From the NCBI GenBank assembly GCA_013397075.1, contig VWZS01008147.1, forward strand, positions 375,657 through 439,656: DNA of 64,000 bases, in the 5' to 3' direction. The position numbers and the translations under genes were made by a program. Position 1 is the stretch's first letter, and every line of letters begins with the position of its first letter. Shown here piece by piece: positions 59,401-64,000 of this stretch. The notes under the pieces are model-generated. The model saw only the letters and a program-made list of their open reading frames with translations. It did not search any database and was not told the DNA's origin. The stretch comes from Rhabdornis inornatus (lineage: Eukaryota; Chordata; Aves; Passeriformes; Rhabdornithidae).

Positions 59401-62400
59401 TCTGGTGCTGTATTGTACTCTCCCTCAACCTGGAACATGTGAGGAATGATGTGAGGGACAAACCAGAATTACTTGGCAAAGGCACTCATGAAATCCCTGC
59501 AGTTTGGCGTGTTCACTGTCAGCCTCTGAGGGCAGGCCACGTGCAAAGTACAGCTCTTGTTATTAAATCCTGGGAGCTTGTTCCAGCCCTACCAGTTTAT
59601 CATAGCCCAAGAATTTGGCTTTTTAAGAGAGCCTGGAGCAGTGAGTGGCCAGTGCTGGAGGCTGCACCAGGAGAGCAGTGGTGTTGGGAACACTTGTCAT
59701 TTGGTTTGTCCACAGCACTTCAACACAGGGCGTGGAATCCAGAGGGGAGGGTTCTTTATAGCCAAGTGAAACTTTCTGCTTCCTATGCTGACTTAATTAA
59801 CTGCTGGGGAAAAGAGCCATTTGCTGATACTGAAGAAAAGTGCAGCAATCAGACTTCACCTCCATTTTCTGATAGTGCTCAGACCTCACACTGTGCTATG
59901 CAATGCCCACACAAATCCCCCAAAGCCTTTGCAACCTGAACTCCCGGATTTACACCTATAAAAGCTATGGCCACTGGGACAGACATCCTCTCCAATCTAC
60001 ACTGCCTTTTTGACTCATGTAGTTTGTAATGCTCCAAATCTCTCCCAATACCACACCAGGAGAGGTGTTGCTTGTGTACCTCTACAAGTTCTGTAGGAAA
60101 AATAAGGTTCAAATGTGGTTTAATTGCAGCTCCTCTATGCATTCACAGTCTGACTGTTGCTAAGGCAACTTGTGATTGAGAGACATAAGATAAACAAGAA
60201 TCTCTCCAAAAAGTGACAGGGAATGGGCACAGTAAGGAAACAACACAAGATCCTCCTGGTGGGGTGCTCTGACCTTCTCTTTAGCAGCACAGTTAAACAT
60301 TGTGCTAAACTAAAGCTGTAACCTGCTACCAAAGTGTCCTTAGGACAGTTTTACTAAATATCAGTTGTGCAAACATGAACATTTGATCTGTGGGCACAGG
60401 TACCCAGCTTGGCTGGGGAGCTCCATGTGTGCTCCTGCAAACCCCTCAGCCATGCTTTGCTTTGCAGCTGGAATGGGAACTGTGTTTTGGGTATCACAAA
60501 ACAGCACAGGGAATAGAGATGGAAAGGGTTCATGCTCACAGACCTTCCAGCCTATCTGGGAGCAACATTGAGCATTGCAAGGATCATACCTGGCTCCTGA
60601 AGCAGAAGTTTCTGCTGCCAAGAAGGTTCCTTTGTTTTTACCAGTTGTCCAGCTTTCCCTGATTGATGTTTCAAGTATTTGAGAAATTCAAGTGGTGCCA
60701 TGGCAGGTAGAAGAGAACACATTACATGTGTGCAGGAGCATCAGCTGCTGTTCAGGACACCAATCTCTGCATTTTCAACCTCAGTTGCTAAGTGACAATG
60801 TTTAAGGCGAGATAAATCACCTACTCCAGGGGCGTTTGCAGCCATACGTGGAGATAATTATAGAAAAGGTGTCAAATCAGTATGGTGAGAGCATCACACC
60901 AAACAGATTTGTTTTCTTCTTATTGCAGGAGGGACAAACCACATCATCTTTTGGAAATCCTTGGCCTGCTGCTTAAGGGAACACTAGTGAAATACTGGAG
61001 ATATTTCTGTGCTGCCACATTGTCAATTCTCAGCTTCAATGGCAGCATGGTGGCATTTGGAATAAATACACTCTGCTGTTTCGGTCCTGTGTGGCTCAGC
61101 ACCAGGGAAGCAGGAAAACCAAGAGTGTCCATTAGCACAGATTTTCAGAGGGAGGAAAAACTGTCACTTCTCTATTGAATTTTGTTGGGGAAAAGAAAAA
61201 AGAAAGGTTTTGTGAGCTGCAGTTTCATTTACACCACTGTGGCAGCCTGAACTCCTGCTGATCCCCAGGCTGGTGCTGGGGCCTCCAGGAGCAGCAGGGC
61301 TCTGCTCGAGGTAGGAGCCTTGTTTTAATCACTGAGAGGTTGCTGGAACAATGTCACAGGAGGGCCAAGCACTACCAAGCTCTGCTGTGTATCAGGCTGT
61401 GGTGTTTACCAGGGGAAGAAAAGCCTTTTGGTGTGAGCAGGGTTTGCACTGAGTGGTTTTGGAATTTTTCTTTTGCACTAACTTTCATCCTTCTATTTTT
61501 GTTTGGCTTTCTCTGTTAAAGAGAGCTGGAATGTATTTGCCAGTTGGCCAGAAATAATTTCAATGACTTCTGCTTCTGTCAGTAGGCTAACTAATCCATT
61601 AACCTGCATGGGATAAACAGGGTGTAAAAGGTTCTTTAAAACAAAAATCCTGTTTGGATATTTGTGACAGCCAATGGAGAGGAGATGGATGAAGGAAATG
61701 GTGAGAGGACCCCCAGCAAGGGGATGCCAAGAGCCCTGCAAGCCTCAGGTCACCCAGGCTGTCCCAGCATAGGGCACATTTTGCTTCTGCAGTGAAGCCT
61801 TTCCCAGAGCCTCTCTAGGTGAACAAGGATTGATCAAACATTCCCTGTTATCTGCAGCAGAATCTCATAGATGTTTCCTGGCAGAAACCTTAAGCAGAAC
61901 ACCAAATGTTTCAACATCACATACAAAGCTGGGCCAGGGCCAGCCCTTTACGGTGGTGCTTTGTGTTTGCCTATAGTGTTGCATGTGCCTGTCAAATCCG
62001 CTTCCTGTTTTGGATATCAGATCTGGGGATGGAGAGCTTCCAAACGCTGGCCAGGTCCAAAGTAAGCTGTGCTACACAAAAATAAAAACAATAATATCAG
62101 AAGAAGTATTAATACTCGGATGAATAATTGTCTCTCTATTATTTCCTGACTTGCAAGCTTACATGTGTTCTAGGAGGGGGGCAATTTTAAAAGGCATATT
62201 CAATTCAATTCCTGCTGGCCAAAGAGATTAAAGCCTCTTGCTCTCACAGCCTTTACATCTCACATGTCAAAGTGATATCCAACAAAGTACACGTCAAGGA
62301 CCATCCTCATCCCTGCTGATATTCATACAAAGGGCCTTGGGTTAGGTTTGTGGGCTTGCCCACTGCTAAGTCTGCTGAAGACAAAGGGAATGCTATTTTG

Positions 62401-64000
62401 CTGTCGTGGAAGGATTTCAGACAGATGGGAAAAGTGGTGAAGTGCTGTGAAATTTCTTGTGAAGGATGATTCAGGAAGAAGAACGTTGGTGGGACACCCA
62501 GCCTTAAGAGAGAATGTGACAGCCAGATGGAAAAAGAAAGTTGTGTGTGAGTGTGGATGCCCGTAACAAACAAATGGCTGGTGTTTTAAACACCAGGCCT
62601 ACAGCCAGTGTCTCCTTGGCTTTGGTTTAACCTTACAACTTCAGGAAAAATATTTCCCAATTTGCAATCTGGATTTATTCATTAGGGCTGGTCTGACAGG
62701 AAATGGAAAAAAAAATACAATAGAATAAAATGAACGTTTGTGACTAGATGGAAAAAAAGTTTAGACTAAAAAAAAGATTACATTTCTCATTTCTTAAGTA
62801 CTTTCTAAGTAAAATCTGAGTTTTCTGGTGATTTCTATACCACTAAAGTTAAGGTTTATGTCACAAGGACAGTGTTTGTAAGACACTGAGTTCATATGAA
62901 GTGCACACCTAATTTAGAGCAGTCATTGCCTTAACTTTATTTTCAACCAGTTGGATGAAACTGATCAAAATAAGACAGAAGGAACGTGAGAATGTGAAAC
63001 AAACCAAAAGCCCACTGGAGGAAGAGCAGCATCTCCAAGATGCAGGTGAAGCAGCAGCATCACTTTGTGTCTCTGCAGAAAAATGTCAGCAAAAGGAGCC
63101 ACAGCTCAGGGCAGGGAAAAGCCAAGGAGCCATTTCCAGCAGGAAAGATGATGTGGGGAGGTGGAAACTGCAGGAATGAAACTCTCTGCCCTGCAGGAGC
63201 TGAACCCAGAGCTGCTCTCGAAGGGGTTGAGTGTATTTTAGCCAGACATGTACAAATTTCCACTCTGTCCCTCCCAAACACTGCCGCTGCCCAGCACACT
63301 TCAATGTACATGGAAAATTATTTCCTTCCAGATGTTCCTACTTAGAGCTCAATAACTGCCTTCAACTATATGAGCATCACATTAAAAACACTAATAAAGG
63401 GGCTAAAACCATGAACTCGTGTTCCATTATGCTATGGTTAACTGGTACTAAAAATCTAAACATGCACTAGACCAGGACACACAGCATTTACAGGCACAGT
63501 TCCCTTGAATTTTGTCTTTCTAAATAATCCACAAAACTCTGGACTCCATTGGTTTTCAGATTGTTTTAGTGATTTGAACTGGTGGTTACTCCTCTTTGAG
63601 GCTGAGCATGAAGAGGAGGACCCAGGCACACAGGAGAGCACAGGTGAAATATTTGCCACTGGGAAGGAACCTTCTATTACCTGTGCCCAAAATGACCATT
63701 GGCTATCAATTTTTCTTTTCTGACAGGCTCAGAGATGCTCAAACCCACACATTTGTGCCACAAAACTGAAGAATTAAGTGGAGCTGAAGCAGCAGAAAAG
63801 ATGGGAGCCAAAGGCAGGAAATGCCCTCACCTGCTCCCCCAGCCTGAAGAATCATTCTGCAGTGGCAGACCACATCCCTTCCCCATCAGTCCAGGAGTGA
63901 AGAAGCAGGCAGGATATTAAATTAAGTTCTCATTATGATCACTGTCCAACGATCTGTTTCTGAACAGGCAACAAAAACCCAAGAGGCAAGCTACAATATG
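53430..64000. other. Right-hand spacer, no gene seen
   Basis: Unique sequence of moderate GC with a few homopolymer runs and a (GACA)3 run at about 55740-55752. All frames are short, motif-free and mostly overlap open frames on the other strand. The stretch 57300-58700 is again AT-rich. I see no RNA gene, no recent transposon and no CpG island. Confidence 0.55.

Noticed and set aside
1..64000. CRISPR array, bacterial operon, toxin or defence system
   Set aside because: No regularly spaced repeats, no compact gene strings, no ribosome-binding-site pattern; the window is vertebrate-type non-coding DNA.

Overview
This window reads as non-coding vertebrate nuclear DNA, most likely from a bird or another sauropsid. 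Evidence: two dense CpG islands interrupted by N gaps, long AT-rich spacers with few recent repeats, no operon-like gene packing, and one old MIR/CORE-type SINE (about 9091-9342) whose tail resembles the L2-like tails of sauropsid copies. The species assignment is an inference; nothing here fixes it. I recognise no host protein-coding gene. Every open frame I read, except one transposon fragment, looks like a chance frame: wrong composition, no family motif, no credible exon boundaries.

Layout. 1-900: plain spacer with an AP-1/antioxidant-type motif. About 905-2440: CpG island with a 413-bp gap, a G-quadruplex motif, a long polypyrimidine tract and an M-box-type E-box; a good promoter candidate, direction unknown. 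2480-16000: unique spacer holding the SINE and small simple repeats. 16200-17480: two AT-rich blocks dense in homeodomain, octamer-like and MEF2-type motifs (candidate enhancers). 17480-27360: spacer that becomes very AT-rich after 24700. 27900-29300: GC-richer block with the most convincing regulatory signal in the window: two MEF2 sites exactly 21 bp apart, the first abutting an E-box, then a C-rich quadruplex motif, two MCAT/TEAD sites, a polypurine tract and a third MEF2 site with its own E-box. 29650-29745: degenerate 12-bp minisatellite. 33760: CTCF-like core. 45210-45550: weak LTR-like signal. 47950-48930: second CpG island with a 53-bp gap. 49205-49573, minus strand: 122-codon open fragment with the C-terminal CCHC motif of restriction-like-endonuclease LINEs (R2/R4/NeSL group). 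52860-53420: third, smaller CpG-rich block. 53430-64000: spacer.

How it may work together: the MEF2/TEAD/E-box module is the type used by muscle, heart and some neural genes, and the two islands are candidate (alternative) promoters about 46 kb apart. A simple model is the 5' portion and first introns, or the flank, of a developmentally regulated gene whose coding exons lie outside this window. That model is inference. No new defence, toxin or gene-cluster system is visible.
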